Assembly: GCA_017307505.1 (NCBI GenBank)
Contig: JAFKEE010000016.1
Span: 310,001-374,000 of the forward strand
DNA length: 64,000 bases
Direction of reading: 5' to 3'
DNA from: Acidobacteriota bacterium
Lineage (GTDB): Bacteria > Acidobacteriota > Terriglobia > Bryobacterales > Bryobacteraceae
Position 1 is the first letter of the stretch. The number at the start of each line of letters is the position of its first letter. Under the pieces are notes generated by a model. The model searched no databases, had not been told where the DNA came from, and saw nothing but the letters and a program-made list of their open reading frames with translations. Shown here one piece after another: positions 7,537-15,879 of this stretch. The position numbers were made by a program, and so were the translations under genes.

Positions 7537-8622
7537 ATGCTCGAATCTTTCCAACGGTACTGGCACGGCGACCAGGAGCAGCTACAACTGCTTCTGGACG
7601 ACAGGGACCAGGAGCAAACCCGGCGCTATCGCCTGGCCGCCGCCGGGGCGGTGCTCTACCAGTTGGCGGTGATCCTCTTTGCTTTGAATGCTCCGGGCGG
7701 GGCAATGCGCTTTCATTCGGGGGCGGAAGTCCATGTGGACATCCGGCGGTCCACGCCGCTGATCGCACCCAGGAACCTCCCGGAATTCAAGGTCACCCAG
7801 AAGGAAGAGCAAAAGAAGAAGCCGGCCACGGAGATCGACATGGCCGCGCTGATGCCGAAGAAGGCGGTGGTCCAGCCGCAGAGCACCCCTCCGGGCAAAC
7901 CCTCGACACCTCCGCCAGGCCCGGTCGCCACTCCGGCGCCACGGCCGCAGCCGGTGGAGCCCCCCAAGATTGAGGTAGCGGAACAGCAGGCTCCGCCCAA
8001 TCCGGCCCCGGGCCTGACGCCGAAGCCGGCCCCGGTTCCGCCGCCCGTGGCGGAGCCGCCCAAAACAAATCCGTTCGAAAGAGTAGGTGGCCCTCAGCCT
8101 GGTACCAGCGCCACCCAGGGACTAGGCCGCGTGGCCATCGCGCCACCCAAGACCGGAGTGGAGGAAGCGATCCGCGCCCTGGCGCAGGGTGGCGGCGGCG
8201 GCCACGGCATCATCGTGGGTGATGTCGGGGGCGGTGGCTTGGGGAGCCTGAGCGAAGGGCGGATCCAGAATCCGGCGCCCGGCCGCCAAGGCAGTAGCCT
8301 GGAATTGCTCAGCGACCCTAAGGGTGTCGACTTCAGGCCCTACCTCATCCAGGTGCTCGCGGCGGTGAAGCGGAACTGGCAGGCGGTCCTGCCGGAGAGC
8401 GCCCGCCTCGGACGCCAGGGCCGGACGGCCATTCAGTTCTCGATCAATAGAGTTGGTGGTGTACCGAAACTAGTCATCGCGTTTCCTTCTGGTACGGAAG
8501 CCCTGGATCGGGCGGCCGTGGCCGGAATCAGCGCCTCGAACCCCTTCCCGCCGCTCCCGGCCGAGTTCACCGGCACGGAGATTCGCCTCCAGCTGGTCTT
8601 TACGTACAACATGCCCAGATAA
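7537..8622 (+). CDS. TonB family energy transducer
   Basis: A 361-aa protein with one N-terminal membrane helix (about residues 33-53, LAAAGAVLYQLAVILFAL), a long Pro/Lys/Glu-rich periplasmic linker (about 85-185), a Gly-rich patch (about 215-240) and a C-terminal TonB-like alpha/beta domain. That domain has FRPYLIQVLAAVKRNWQAVLP and ends LQLVFTYNMPR. TonB proteins couple the proton motive force, through ExbB/ExbD, to outer-membrane receptors. No exbB/exbD is nearby. The gene starts 22 bp after the Gfo/Idh gene, so it may be the last gene of the fabZ-lpx operon. The N-terminal cytoplasmic tail before the helix (about 30 aa) is longer than in E. coli TonB. Confidence 0.82.
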   Translation: MLESFQRYWHGDQEQLQLLLDDRDQEQTRRYRLAAAGAVLYQLAVILFALNAPGGAMRFHSGAEVHVDIRRSTPLIAPRNLPEFKVTQKEEQKKKPATEIDMAALMPKKAVVQPQSTPPGKPSTPPPGPVATPAPRPQPVEPPKIEVAEQQAPPNPAPGLTPKPAPVPPPVAEPPKTNPFERVGGPQPGTSATQGLGRVAIAPPKTGVEEAIRALAQGGGGGHGIIVGDVGGGGLGSLSEGRIQNPAPGRQGSSLELLSDPKGVDFRPYLIQVLAAVKRNWQAVLPESARLGRQGRTAIQFSINRVGGVPKLVIAFPSGTEALDRAAVAGISASNPFPPLPAEFTGTEIRLQLVFTYNMPR

Positions 8623-8705
8623 CTACACTAGATGACTTGGGATGTGACAATTTGATACGACCTGAGGCCAGTGGTACTAATTGAGACAATTAAGGTGATT
8701 TAAGA

Positions 8706-8873
8706 ATGACATCCATCCGGAAACGCTTTACCTGGGCCTTAGCTGCGTATGCCGCAATAGGGGTAGCAGCATGGTTCACTCTGGATGGTCAGCTTCGCTT
8801 GATCGTATTGATTCTATTGGCTGTGTTCGCTCTGAAAAGTTGGGTGGCCGTGCGCCGTGAAGAACTCAACTAA
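8706..8873 (+). CDS. Small membrane protein of 55 aa
   Basis: A short ORF starts at ATG 8706 with AAGGTGA as a well-placed ribosome binding site and ends at TAA 8873. The product starts MTSIRKRF, then has a hydrophobic stretch (TWALAAYAAIGVAAWFTL) and a second one (LRLIVLILLAVFAL), and ends in a charged tail RREELN. This suggests two short membrane helices with basic ends. Function is unknown. It lies between tonB and the sigma-factor gene and could belong to either unit. The RBS and the coherent hydrophobic pattern are the grounds for calling it real. Confidence 0.55.
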   Translation: MTSIRKRFTWALAAYAAIGVAAWFTLDGQLRLIVLILLAVFALKSWVAVRREELN

Positions 8874-9400
8874 GGCAACTCCCGAAATCGGCCCGACTGC
8901 TTCCTAGTTCCAAATAGGTACATTCTCAGTGTCCCCCTGAGGGGTGTCGTCTAGTGGGAAATGCTCAGAAACACGGTACTATCGGCCACAGGTCGAGGTA
9001 CTAGTTCGATTTCCCCGACTTGACGACGGGATATTTGTTCCGGAATGGAACTGGCTGTTTCATGTTGAAGGCAACAACGGTCGTGTTGACATCCAGGAAA
9101 GCCCGAGCGAAATCCGACGCGTCTCATTCCAGACCGGGGCGTCCAGCGACGCTTCTCGAAGATGAGACAGCGGATTTTTGCGAGAGCCTAAGGAATCTTG
9201 GGTTTGCAGCCGATAATCAGGGGTACTCCAGCGAATCCCTGAGTCGCAGCCAGAGTGGTCGCCCGATTGCAGTAGTAAGTGCGTCGGGCAATGACATCCA
9301 ATACCGGACGAGCCCGAAGGTCCAGATTGAACACGGAGAAGCTTCCAAAAGAGAAGCTCACGTGGGACCGGATTTTGGCGAGAAGGTGAAGGAGAAGGTC
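8874..9400 (+). other. Long leader or non-coding stretch before the sigma factor gene
   Basis: No gene is supported over these 527 bases. The sigma-factor frame stays open upstream as far as 9020, but that extension has no sigma-factor sequence and no RBS. A short hairpin with CCCC, TGA loop and GGGG lies near 8933-8944. The stretch is less GC-rich than its surroundings and may be a 5' leader or promoter region; no clear -35/-10 pair was identified. Confidence 0.4.
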
Positions 9401-10216
9401 ATGGCTGCGAGAGCGACTGCTGTGGTTTTGGCGAAAGATTCCGGCCCCGAATCCGTTAGGAGAAGATCCGCGAGACCTGTAGTGATCAGGGAGTCGCGGC
9501 AAGAACGGCGGGATCGCGTAGTAATGGAACATCTTCCTCTGGTGAAGGCGATTGCGGTTCGCGTTCACGAGAGCCTGCCCGTACACGTCGAGTTGGACGA
9601 CCTCGTGCACGCTGGTATTCTCGGTCTGTTCGACGCAGCCACGAAATACAACCCCGAGAAGAAGGTGGTGTTTTCCAGCTATGCCAAGCACCGGATCAAG
9701 GGTGCCATACTGGACAGCCTGCGCCAACTGGACTGGGCCTCTCGCGATCTCCGCCGCCGGCATAAGCAAGTGGAGCAGGTGACACGCGAACTGTGCGCCA
9801 CCCTCCAGCGCCAACCCACGGAAGACGAACTCGCCGCCAAACTCGGCGTTGACGTCGCCCGCTGGCGCCAGATGGCCCTCGACCTTCGCAACGTCGGTCT
9901 CGTCTCTGCCTCCACCCGCGCCCCGGAGAATGAGGACCTGCCCGCCCCCGAATTCCCGAGCAAACCCGAAACTCAACCCGATTCCATGTGTGCGCGTGAG
10001 CAGATGAAAGAAAAGCTGGAAATCGCCATGGCCGTCCTTCCGGAGCGCTACAAGAAGGTCGTTGTGCTCTACTACACCAACGAGATGACCATGAAAGAAA
10101 TTGGCGGCGTCCTCGGCATCAACGAAAGCCGCGTCTCCCAGATCCACAAATCCGCCCTTGAAAAGATGGCTGTCGTCCTTCAGAGCAGCGGCATCAGCTC
10201 CAGCCAAGCCTTCTGA
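9401..10216 (+). CDS. FliA/WhiG-type alternative sigma factor
   Basis: A 271-aa sigma-70-family factor of the FliA/WhiG/SigB-like group 3. Region 2 is visible as HLPLVKAIAVRV...LDDLVHAGILGLFDAATKY and FSSYAKHRIKGAILDSLR; region 3 as RQPTEDELAAKLGV; region 4 with its helix-turn-helix as MTMKEIGGVLGINESRVSQ. The start at ATG 9401 is chosen because AGGAG lies just upstream and the length then matches the family; the open frame reaches back to 9020. No flagellar, chemotaxis or anti-sigma (FlgM) gene lies in the window, so whether it drives motility or a stress regulon is open. A strong terminator follows. Confidence 0.85.
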   Translation: MAARATAVVLAKDSGPESVRRRSARPVVIRESRQERRDRVVMEHLPLVKAIAVRVHESLPVHVELDDLVHAGILGLFDAATKYNPEKKVVFSSYAKHRIKGAILDSLRQLDWASRDLRRRHKQVEQVTRELCATLQRQPTEDELAAKLGVDVARWRQMALDLRNVGLVSASTRAPENEDLPAPEFPSKPETQPDSMCAREQMKEKLEIAMAVLPERYKKVVVLYYTNEMTMKEIGGVLGINESRVSQIHKSALEKMAVVLQSSGISSSQAF

Positions 10217-10232
10217 TTTCATTCCAGAGTAC

Positions 10233-10271
10233 AAAAAGACCGCAGCCGGCCGCCCGGGCTGCGGTCTTTTT
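10233..10271. terminator. Bidirectional intrinsic terminator
   Basis: A 15-bp perfect inverted repeat (AAAAAGACCGCAGCC and its complement) with a 9-nt loop lies between the convergent sigma-factor and sppA genes. It has T-runs in both orientations, so it can terminate both transcripts. Confidence 0.9.
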
Positions 10272-10290
10272 GTTTCTATTGGTTAGAGAA

Positions 10291-12033
10291 CTAACGAACC
10301 TGGACGCTGAAGGGCATCACCCGCAGCACCCCGCCCTGTAGCCAGGGCGCCACGCCCGCCGGCAGCTGCCGCAGCAGCATCGAAGCTTCGCCTTCTCCGC
10401 CGCCCCAGCCACGTTCGGCGGCATCCTTTTTGGTGAACAGTTCGTCCCACCAGGTCCGCCGCGCGGGGTAAGGCACCAGCCGGATCCCGTCCGTCTCCGC
10501 CAGGTCGGCCTTCTTCTTGAGCAGCGCTACCGCCCGGTCCAACCCGCCCAACTCGTCGACCAGCCCATTCTGTTGGGCATGGGCCCCGAGCCAGACGCGG
10601 CCCTGCGCCACCGGGTCGATCTCCGACGGCTTCTTGTGCCGCCCTTCGCCGACTCTTTTCAGAAAACCGTCATAGATGAACTGCAGCGACTCACGCAGCT
10701 TCGCGCGGCCCTCGGGCGTCAGGGATTGGAAGTCGGAATCGATATCCGCAAACCGTCCGCGCTTCAGGATCTCCTTCGAAACACCGAGCTTCGCGTAGAG
10801 CCCCTTCAGGTTCACCTTGCCGTAGATCACACCAATCGAACCGGTCAACGTCCCCGGATAAGCCACCACCGGATCTCCGCTCATGGCGATGTAGTAACCG
10901 CCGGAAGCCGCAACATCCGACATGGAGATCACCATCGGCTTCTTCTTCGACAGCTTTTTCACTTCATCCAGGATCTCGTCGGACGCAATCGCGTCGCCGC
11001 CCGGCGAATCGATCCGCAGGATGACGCCGCGGATCGTCGGGTCGTTCCCGATCTGGCGGAGCTGCCGGCCCATCGTCTGGGGGTTGATCCCTCGTTCATC
11101 GCCCAGCAGACTGGCGATGGGGCCGCGCACAATGTCGCCCTGCGCAACCAGATAGGCGATATTCTTCGCCTTCCGTCCGCCCGCTTCCGGCATTGTCTTC
11201 AGGTAGTCGCGAGCCGCGATCGCCTGGCTCTCACTCAGATGAACAGCCGACGCCAGTTGCTGCTGGACGGTCGACTCGTAGTTCAGCTCATCCACCAGGC
11301 CACGGCTCTTGGCCGCCGGCGCCAGAAATGGTCCGTCGTCCAGCAGGGCACGCACCTGTTCTGGAGTCATGTGCCGCGACTGGCCAATGGCGGAGCACAG
11401 CCGGAAGAACAGTTCATCCAAAACCGCGTTGAGCGATTCCTTCGTCTCCGGACTCATCGAGGTGCGCGAGAAGCTGTCGCCGGCGTCCTTGTATTTGCCG
11501 ATGTGCTCCACCTCTACCTCGACGCCCAGTTTGTCGAGCGTCCCTTTGTAGTACGCGGCCTCGACCCGCAACCCCTTCAGGTCAACCAAATCCTCTGGAG
11601 AGAGAAAGATGCGGTCGGCTGCCGTAGCCGCGTAGTACTCCTTCGTGCCGGGTGATGCCAGCCAGGCATACACCGGCTTGCCAGCCTTTCTCACCAGCTC
11701 GAGCCCCTGCCGGATCTCCTCGATCTTGCCCCACCCGACGGACAGCCCGCGCGGCTTGAAGAGGACACCCTTGATCTTGGGATCCCGCGCGGCACGGCGC
11801 AGGACACTCCAAACCTCGGCGACGGTCATCGGGGACTTGTCCTCCAGGGCAGGGAGGGGCACCCCCACTTCCGGCGCCTCCGGCAGATCGCCCTCCAGAC
11901 GGAGCGAGAGCCAGGCCTCCTTCGGCGGCTCCGGAGGCCTGCGGGCAAACTTGACGGCCGCGAACGTCAGGACGATGCCCGTGACCACCGCGATCACAAG
12001 CCCGGCGAGAATTCCAAGCAGGAATTTCTTCAT
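10291..12033 (-). CDS. sppA: Signal peptide peptidase SppA, 67K type
   Basis: A 580-aa inner-membrane serine protease that degrades cleaved signal peptides. One N-terminal membrane anchor (residues 3-26) is followed by two tandem ClpP-like domains. The catalytic Lys is in GKYKDAG (about K182) and the nucleophile Ser in DVAASGGYY (about S377), the Ser/Lys dyad arrangement of E. coli SppA; IDSPGGD precedes it. A second, diverged SppA lies at 46645-48420, so the organism has at least two. Its ATG overlaps the stop of the upstream TIM-barrel gene by 4 bp, so the two are co-translated. Confidence 0.93.
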   Translation of the reverse strand: MKKFLLGILAGLVIAVVTGIVLTFAAVKFARRPPEPPKEAWLSLRLEGDLPEAPEVGVPLPALEDKSPMTVAEVWSVLRRAARDPKIKGVLFKPRGLSVGWGKIEEIRQGLELVRKAGKPVYAWLASPGTKEYYAATAADRIFLSPEDLVDLKGLRVEAAYYKGTLDKLGVEVEVEHIGKYKDAGDSFSRTSMSPETKESLNAVLDELFFRLCSAIGQSRHMTPEQVRALLDDGPFLAPAAKSRGLVDELNYESTVQQQLASAVHLSESQAIAARDYLKTMPEAGGRKAKNIAYLVAQGDIVRGPIASLLGDERGINPQTMGRQLRQIGNDPTIRGVILRIDSPGGDAIASDEILDEVKKLSKKKPMVISMSDVAASGGYYIAMSGDPVVAYPGTLTGSIGVIYGKVNLKGLYAKLGVSKEILKRGRFADIDSDFQSLTPEGRAKLRESLQFIYDGFLKRVGEGRHKKPSEIDPVAQGRVWLGAHAQQNGLVDELGGLDRAVALLKKKADLAETDGIRLVPYPARRTWWDELFTKKDAAERGWGGGEGEASMLLRQLPAGVAPWLQGGVLRVMPFSVQVR

Positions 12034-12899
12034 GCGTTTTCCAGGATCATATCGACGCGCTTACTCACATCCTTCAGATAGTCGCCGTCTCCGCCGGAGA
12101 GCTCCACCGTCGCAACACCCTTATAACCAATCTCTTCCAGGGCCTTGTAGATTTCTTTCCAGTTGATCTCCCCGTCGCGGAGATTCACAAACTCGGCCTG
12201 CCGTTTGGCGAACTTGAAGTCTTTCAGGTGCACCTTTGCGATGCGCGGACCCAGCGTGCGGATCCAGTCCTGCGGATACCCGTAGAGCACCACGTTCCCC
12301 ACGTCGAAGTACGCTTTCACCCAGGGACTCTTGAACTGATCGACATAATTCGCGAACTCGATGGGGCTGAGGAGGAACTTGTTCCATACCTCTTCCACCG
12401 CGATGATCACCTTACTCTTGGCGGCGAGCGGGATCAGTTTCTTGATCTCGGCGGTGGACCGGTCCCACGCCTGTTTGTAGCTGACTTCGGGATTCACCAC
12501 GGCCGGTACCAGCAGCACCGTCTCGGCGCCCCACAGTTTCGCATTGGCGAGGCTGGTCTCCATCCCCTTGACGCTCTTGGCGACAACAGCCGGATCGGGG
12601 CTGGACAGCGGATACTGCCAGTGATCGCGATTCATCACGGAGTGGATGGGCAGCTTCACCTTGTCACTGGCCGCTTTGATCTCTTCGGCCGTGGCCTGGT
12701 TGTCTTCGGTGCCGCACTCCATCGCTTCAAAACCACAGTCCTTGGCGAGGGTGAATTTATCAGCGATGGTGAGCGATTTCGGCAGCATGCCCAGGAGGAC
12801 GGCCTTACGGATGGGCAGCCGTTTGGAGCCCGATTGCGCCTGGAGGGAGGAGGCCGCGGCGGCCGCGGCGGTCATGGAAATGAGTTCTCTTCTGTTCAT
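12030..12899 (-). CDS. Secreted sugar phosphate isomerase/epimerase (xylose isomerase-like TIM barrel)
   Basis: A 289-aa AP-endonuclease-2/xylose-isomerase-like TIM barrel. The N-terminus MNRRELISMTAAAAAASS followed by LQA looks like a twin-arginine signal, so it is probably exported to the periplasm. Barrel segments with putative metal ligands include IAVEEVWNKFL, AYFDVGNVVLYG, KVHLKDFK and GVATVELSGG. Many acidobacterial and planctomycete homologues are exported carbohydrate enzymes of unknown substrate. The start codon directly abuts a run of seven T that ends a hairpin, leaving no room for a Shine-Dalgarno sequence; a downstream Met (residue 9) would lose the RR pair. The gene is coupled to sppA by a 4-bp overlap. 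Confidence 0.78.
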   Translation of the reverse strand: MNRRELISMTAAAAAASSLQAQSGSKRLPIRKAVLLGMLPKSLTIADKFTLAKDCGFEAMECGTEDNQATAEEIKAASDKVKLPIHSVMNRDHWQYPLSSPDPAVVAKSVKGMETSLANAKLWGAETVLLVPAVVNPEVSYKQAWDRSTAEIKKLIPLAAKSKVIIAVEEVWNKFLLSPIEFANYVDQFKSPWVKAYFDVGNVVLYGYPQDWIRTLGPRIAKVHLKDFKFAKRQAEFVNLRDGEINWKEIYKALEEIGYKGVATVELSGGDGDYLKDVSKRVDMILENA

Positions 12900-12921
12900 A
12901 AAAAAAGCCCGCGCTTCGCGG
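12900..12921 (-). terminator. Probable intrinsic terminator abutting the next start codon
   Basis: On the minus strand a CCGCG/CGCGG hairpin with a 3-nt loop (12909-12921) is followed by GC and seven T (12900-12906), directly before the ATG at 12899. It would end transcripts from the response-regulator gene. A competing longer pairing, GCCCGCG with CGCGGGC (12907-12913 and 12974-12980), uses the same bases. Confidence 0.5.
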
Positions 12922-13052
12922 TACCGGTTCGAAGTCGATTGTACATCTCCTCGATACCAGGAATCCGCAAAGACGCGGGCAATGGCGCCATCGCGCCGAT
13001 GTGCCTGTTGAACACCGCCCAGGTTGCCAGGAGCGGCATTCCCTCCTCCACC

Positions 13053-13718
13053 TCAGGCCAAATTGGGGATCTTGATGATCTTCTTCTGGATTGCGTACTG
13101 CACCAGTTGCGCCTTGTTGTGAATGTCGAGCTTGCGCATCAGATTGAACTTGTGGGCTTCCACCGTCTTCACGCTGAGGTTGAGATCGCATGCGATCTCC
13201 TTGACCGAGTTGCCCTCAGCCAGAAGCTTCAGGACTTCCCGCTCGCGCGTGGTGAGTGTGGCAAACCGGGGCAGGCGATTCGCCGACTTGATCCTCGACC
13301 GGAAGTCGTCCACCAACTGCGAGAGCATTCTCGGGCTCAGGTAGCTGCCGCCGCGGCAGACGTCGCGGATGGCGGACGTCAGCTGGTTGGCCGGGCTGTC
13401 CTTCAGGACGTAGCCGTTCGCTCCCACTTCCATGCCCTCAACGAGATAGTCTTCATCGTCGTACATGGTCAGGACCAGAACCTTCGTCTCTGGCCGGTTC
13501 TTTTTCATCTGGCGGGTGGCTTCGAAACTGCTGAGGCCAGGCATGCCGATATCCATCAGGACAAGGTCCGGACGCAACTCCGCCGCTTTGTCCACGGCGT
13601 CGCTGCCATTGGCGGCTTCCCCGATGACTTCCATGTCAGGTTCGTTCGAAATGAGCTGCCGGATGCCCTGACGGAAGAGGGTATGATCGTCGGCCAACAA
13701 GATTCGGATCTTCGCCAT
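13053..13718 (-). CDS. NarL/FixJ-family response regulator
   Basis: A 221-aa two-component regulator. The receiver domain (1-120) has the acidic pair ADDH, the phosphoacceptor Asp at about D56 in LVLMDIGMPG, and the conserved Lys in VLKDS. The C-terminal LuxR-type helix-turn-helix (about 150-215) reads LTTREREVLKLLAEGNSVKEI and LSVKTVEAHKFNLMRKL. It lies 65 bp downstream of the histidine kinase gene on the same strand and is almost certainly its partner. Targets cannot be inferred from sequence. Confidence 0.92.
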   Translation of the reverse strand: MAKIRILLADDHTLFRQGIRQLISNEPDMEVIGEAANGSDAVDKAAELRPDLVLMDIGMPGLSSFEATRQMKKNRPETKVLVLTMYDDEDYLVEGMEVGANGYVLKDSPANQLTSAIRDVCRGGSYLSPRMLSQLVDDFRSRIKSANRLPRFATLTTREREVLKLLAEGNSVKEIACDLNLSVKTVEAHKFNLMRKLDIHNKAQLVQYAIQKKIIKIPNLA

Positions 13719-13783
13719 AAGTCAACTCCAAGAGCCTTTTAAGTTCGGCAAGCCACATCGTGTCTCACGTGGGCCAAAGCCGG

Positions 13784-15502
13784 CTATCCCACCTGTAAAG
13801 TTCGTTTCGACCGCTCTGCCCCGTCATTTCGTGCAGGCAGGGGAAGGACCACGCGGATCATCGTCCCGTGCCGGTCGATACCGATCCTTCCGGTATGTGC
13901 TTTTTCCCGTCGCTGGTTGAGGTCTGACCAACCGGCCGATTCCGCGGTTTTCGCCTTACGGAGGCTGCGCACTTCCAGAGCACCCCCCAGCAGAGCCACT
14001 CGCTCTCTTAGGCCCGATAAACCGAAGCAATCCCGGCGGGAGAAAGCCTCATCCACATCGAAGCCGATACCATCGTCCTCGACTTGCATTCTCAAACATC
14101 CATCGGCGGAATCCACGGAAAGGTTTACGCGGGTGGCCAGAGAATACTTAGCGATGTTGTTGAAAATCTCCTGGACCAGCCGGTAGATGATGATGGACAT
14201 CTTCTTAGGGAGGTCCAGTCTCCGGGGTAACTGCAGCCGCACCTCCGCCGAATGAAGGTTGCGGAACCGCCCAATCAACTGGCGCAGCGCCGGAGCGAGC
14301 CCCATCTGATCGAGAATCGCCGGACTCAGCGCCGCGATCAGGCGCCGGATCTCAATGATCGTGTGCTCCGTCATCTCGCGGACTTCGCCCATCCGCTTGC
14401 GCCACGGTTCGAACTCCGGCGGCAGTTCCTGCTCCAGCATCTCCAACTGGAGCCGCACACACAGCAGGGACTGGCCCGCCTCGTCGTGCAACTCGCGGCT
14501 GATGCGCCGCCGCTCCGATTCCTCCACCTCCACCATGTGCTCCGCCAGGCGCCGTACCTGTTCTTCCCGCCGGGCCAGGTCTTCCAGGAGCTGAGCCTTT
14601 TCGGCAGCCAGCCAGCAGCGCTCCGCGGCGGCCGACAGCAGTTCCACTTCGCGCGGCATCCACTCGTACGATTTGCGGAAAGCGAACTGGAGCACCCCGC
14701 GCAGTTTTCCCTCCGCGCGGAGCGGAACGGACCAGCAGGTGTGGAACGACCGGTGCCATTTCCTGTCGAGCACCAGCGGCTGGGTTTCGGTGCGGATGTC
14801 GATACAACGCGGCCGCGCCAGATCCCGCCTTACCTTGGGCAGGGCAGCCAGAGACACGCTCGGCGCCTCGCCTGGCTGGTTGCCGCAGGAGATCCAGCTT
14901 ACTTCGCCTTCCTCCAGGAGATAGAGCCGCCCTTCGTCCGCACCGGTATAGGTGAGCAGAGCCGCCACGAATCGAGGCAGCATCTCGTCCAGCGTCCGCG
15001 ACTCCACTTCCACACGGAACAATTCGTAGAACGCCTGGCTCTCCCCTTCGCGCACCTGGTAGAACGCGCTGTTCAGGCTGAGAATCACCAGGAAGTGCAA
15101 CTGGTTGCGGACCCAGCTGAGATTGGCGGCCTGGTCGGCGCACCGTTTCTGCAGTTCCGCACTCAGCAGCTTGTCATACTCGCCCAGGGCCGCAACGACC
15201 GACGACGGCGTAAGGCCCAGTTTCGCCAGCCTTCGACCCCGATACTGCACCTTTTCCAGGAAGCGGCTCAAGGGCTCGCCGTCCGCCAGGCACTGCGCGG
15301 CAGCCCCGGGCGTGATCGATGCCAGGGATTCCCGCTGGCTTGGGTCCAGTTTCTGCTTCTTCAACTGGACCAGGAACTTACGCTCCAGTCCGGCAAGGTG
15401 CGGAGCCAACAGTTCAGCCATCCACTGCAGGTGGGCCTGCAACTGGTGGCTCAGCCCGGCTGCGGCTTCGGCCAGCACTTCGGGATGTTCGACTGCCCGC
15501 AC
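13784..15502 (-). CDS. GAF-domain sensor histidine kinase (HisKA_3 type)
   Basis: A 572-aa cytoplasmic sensor kinase with no membrane segments. An alpha-helical N-terminal domain of unknown type (1-165) is followed by a GAF-like sensor (about 170-300), a short coiled coil (300-330), a HisKA_3 dimerisation domain with the phospho-acceptor His at about 339 (ISRELHDEAGQ), and an HATPase_c domain (VQEIFNNIAKYS, EDDGIGFD, GLSGLRERV). A low-similarity insert of about 30 residues precedes the final strand. Translation starts at GTG 15502. It acts with the response regulator downstream. The ligand of the GAF or N-terminal domain is not deducible. Confidence 0.88.
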   Translation of the reverse strand: MRAVEHPEVLAEAAAGLSHQLQAHLQWMAELLAPHLAGLERKFLVQLKKQKLDPSQRESLASITPGAAAQCLADGEPLSRFLEKVQYRGRRLAKLGLTPSSVVAALGEYDKLLSAELQKRCADQAANLSWVRNQLHFLVILSLNSAFYQVREGESQAFYELFRVEVESRTLDEMLPRFVAALLTYTGADEGRLYLLEEGEVSWISCGNQPGEAPSVSLAALPKVRRDLARPRCIDIRTETQPLVLDRKWHRSFHTCWSVPLRAEGKLRGVLQFAFRKSYEWMPREVELLSAAAERCWLAAEKAQLLEDLARREEQVRRLAEHMVEVEESERRRISRELHDEAGQSLLCVRLQLEMLEQELPPEFEPWRKRMGEVREMTEHTIIEIRRLIAALSPAILDQMGLAPALRQLIGRFRNLHSAEVRLQLPRRLDLPKKMSIIIYRLVQEIFNNIAKYSLATRVNLSVDSADGCLRMQVEDDGIGFDVDEAFSRRDCFGLSGLRERVALLGGALEVRSLRKAKTAESAGWSDLNQRREKAHTGRIGIDRHGTMIRVVLPLPARNDGAERSKRTLQVG

Positions 15503-15879
15503 ACTAGTCCTATCGGTTCTACAGAACCCTTACTTTAGGGATCAGGAAAATGCTTAGCGCAGGCAGACAAAACTGCGGTGCGGCAGGCGGGACTACCCCG
15601 AGCACCGGGCGCCGCCAAGTCAGGTCCCTACCGGAAGATCCTCCTGGAGGTGGTGTTCGCGGCCCGTCGGCCAGGCGGGGCGGAACGAAATTGTTCTGCC
15701 CGTTGGTCAAAGTGGAATATTCGAGCCATTCGGCCCGTCTATAATGTTAGTGACCGCAAACCGGCTGACGCGAGACGATTCGGACGCAAGGCCGCGCACC
15801 AACAAAGTCACCTCGGGCATTAAAGAAGAGAACAAATTGGCGACGGTTAGCGTCTTTATTCGACAGGAGCTGTGAACTC
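15503..15879. other. Divergent intergenic region (kinase / efflux adaptor)
   Basis: No gene is supported in these 377 bases between two divergent start codons. A consensus TATAAT lies at 15740-15745 on the plus strand, about 135 bp before the adaptor gene; no matching -35 was found at the right distance. The stretch should hold promoters for both directions. Confidence 0.4.

Noticed and set aside
12907-12980. tRNA-like segment: 7-bp GCCCGCG/CGCGGGC ends 74 nt apart and a TTCGAA
   Set aside because: There is no TPsiC arm next to the acceptor stem on either strand, and no anticodon or D arm at the right place; treated as alternative terminator pairing.
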